Origin: an uncultured Desulfobacterales bacterium
Lineage (GTDB): Bacteria > Desulfobacterota > Desulfobacteria > Desulfobacterales > JAFDCJ01
Assembly (NCBI GenBank): GCA_945787595.1
Contig: CALZJV010000626.1
Coordinates: 1 to 5,028 of the forward strand
Direction of reading: 5' to 3'
DNA: 5,028 nt
This document shows, piece after piece, positions 4,791 through 5,028 of this stretch. The notes beneath the pieces are model-generated. The model saw only the letters and a list, made by a program, of their open reading frames with translations, had not been told where the DNA came from and made no database searches. Numbering within the stretch: position 1 is the first letter of the stretch; every line of letters begins with the position of its first letter. The translations under genes and the position numbers were made by a program.

Positions 4791-5028
4791 GGCTTATATA
4801 CGCTGCGATCGGGCGCTTAAGGCGCTCGATGCGCTCGGCGAAGCCGGGATGAAACATGCAACCCTTACGCATGTACTGGCGGCGGGTGCCGAAGCCGAGT
4901 GCGACCAGGCCGAAATGAATATCGAATTTGGCTGCAAGGTAAACCGCATGGTAAAGCTGGAAGTTATTTGCCTGGATAAAGATGAGCTCAAGATCGTCGA
5001 GTTGATCCGGAAGGCGGCGTGTACATTT
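4777..5028 (+). CDS. P-II family (GlnB-like) protein linked to metal efflux, PII-NG type; 3' end outside window
   Basis: The 84 visible residues begin MKEIKAYIR and match the P-II ferredoxin-like fold: strand 1 (2-9), helix 1 (about 11-24), strand 2 (ATLTHVLAAG, about 28-37), a short T-loop region (38-55), strand 3 (VKLEVICLD, about 59-67) and helix 2 (DELKIVELIRKAA, about 69-81). The frame is open at the edge; families of this type are usually about 100-115 residues, so a short part is missing. Classical P-II proteins sense ATP/ADP and 2-oxoglutarate as trimers and are uridylylated on a T-loop tyrosine. That region (YRGAEY) is not present here. P-II genes beside CusA/CzcA-type pumps form the described PII-NG group, whose exact role is unsettled. 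Unusual are five cysteines (10, 42, 53, 65, 82) plus His27 and His32. A regulator of, or metal sensor for, the pump is inferred. A CutA1-like protein is the main alternative, but the sequence fits P-II better. Confidence 0.82.
   Translation, partial: MKEIKAYIRCDRALKALDALGEAGMKHATLTHVLAAGAEAECDQAEMNIEFGCKVNRMVKLEVICLDKDELKIVELIRKAACTF

Overview
The window carries most of a Cus-type heavy-metal (Cu(I)/Ag(I)) efflux locus, all genes on the + strand: the C-terminal 316 codons of a CusB-like periplasmic adaptor (2..952), a 386-bp gap rich in repeats (953..1338), a CusA-like RND pump gene broken by an internal deletion (1339..4790), and the first 84 codons of a small P-II family protein (from 4777) that runs off the right edge. 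The set is typical of a Gram-negative bacterium. The style of CusA/CusB, the P-II partner and the GAACATC-type heptad repeats suggest a deltaproteobacterial (Desulfobacterota) or similar environmental genome, but that assignment rests on recollection only.

Layout. CusB and CusA would normally build a tripartite pump with an outer-membrane channel of the CusC type, which is not in the window. The adaptor ends in an unusual acidic tail made of a 10-residue repeat. The gap to cusA is unusually long for this gene pair and holds two tandem arrays of 7-bp units with different sequences. The GAACATC array reappears downstream in inverted orientation (28 of 31 positions matching), enclosing 176 bp with a further hairpin. 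This looks like a dispersed repeat or MITE-like element lodged inside the operon.

The cusA homologue keeps the three periplasmic metal-site methionines and the proton-relay residues D405, E939 and K984 (E. coli numbering). It has two lineage-specific additions: an extra pair of hydrophobic segments between TM6 and TM7, and a duplicated Trp-rich segment in the porter domain. Just after the third site methionine about 29 residues of the porter domain are missing and the frame changes, so the pump is split into an N-terminal part (1339..3792) and a C-terminal part (to 4790). As written, no full-length pump can be made. A recent pseudogene and a metagenome assembly error are both possible.

The downstream P-II-like gene has a perfect Shine-Dalgarno sequence inside the end of cusA and overlaps it by 14 bases, which implies translational coupling. 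P-II proteins next to CusA/CzcA-type pumps are a known but poorly understood group (often called PII-NG). This copy lacks the classical T-loop sequence with the uridylylated tyrosine and has five cysteines in 84 residues, so a metal- or redox-linked role is an attractive but untested idea.
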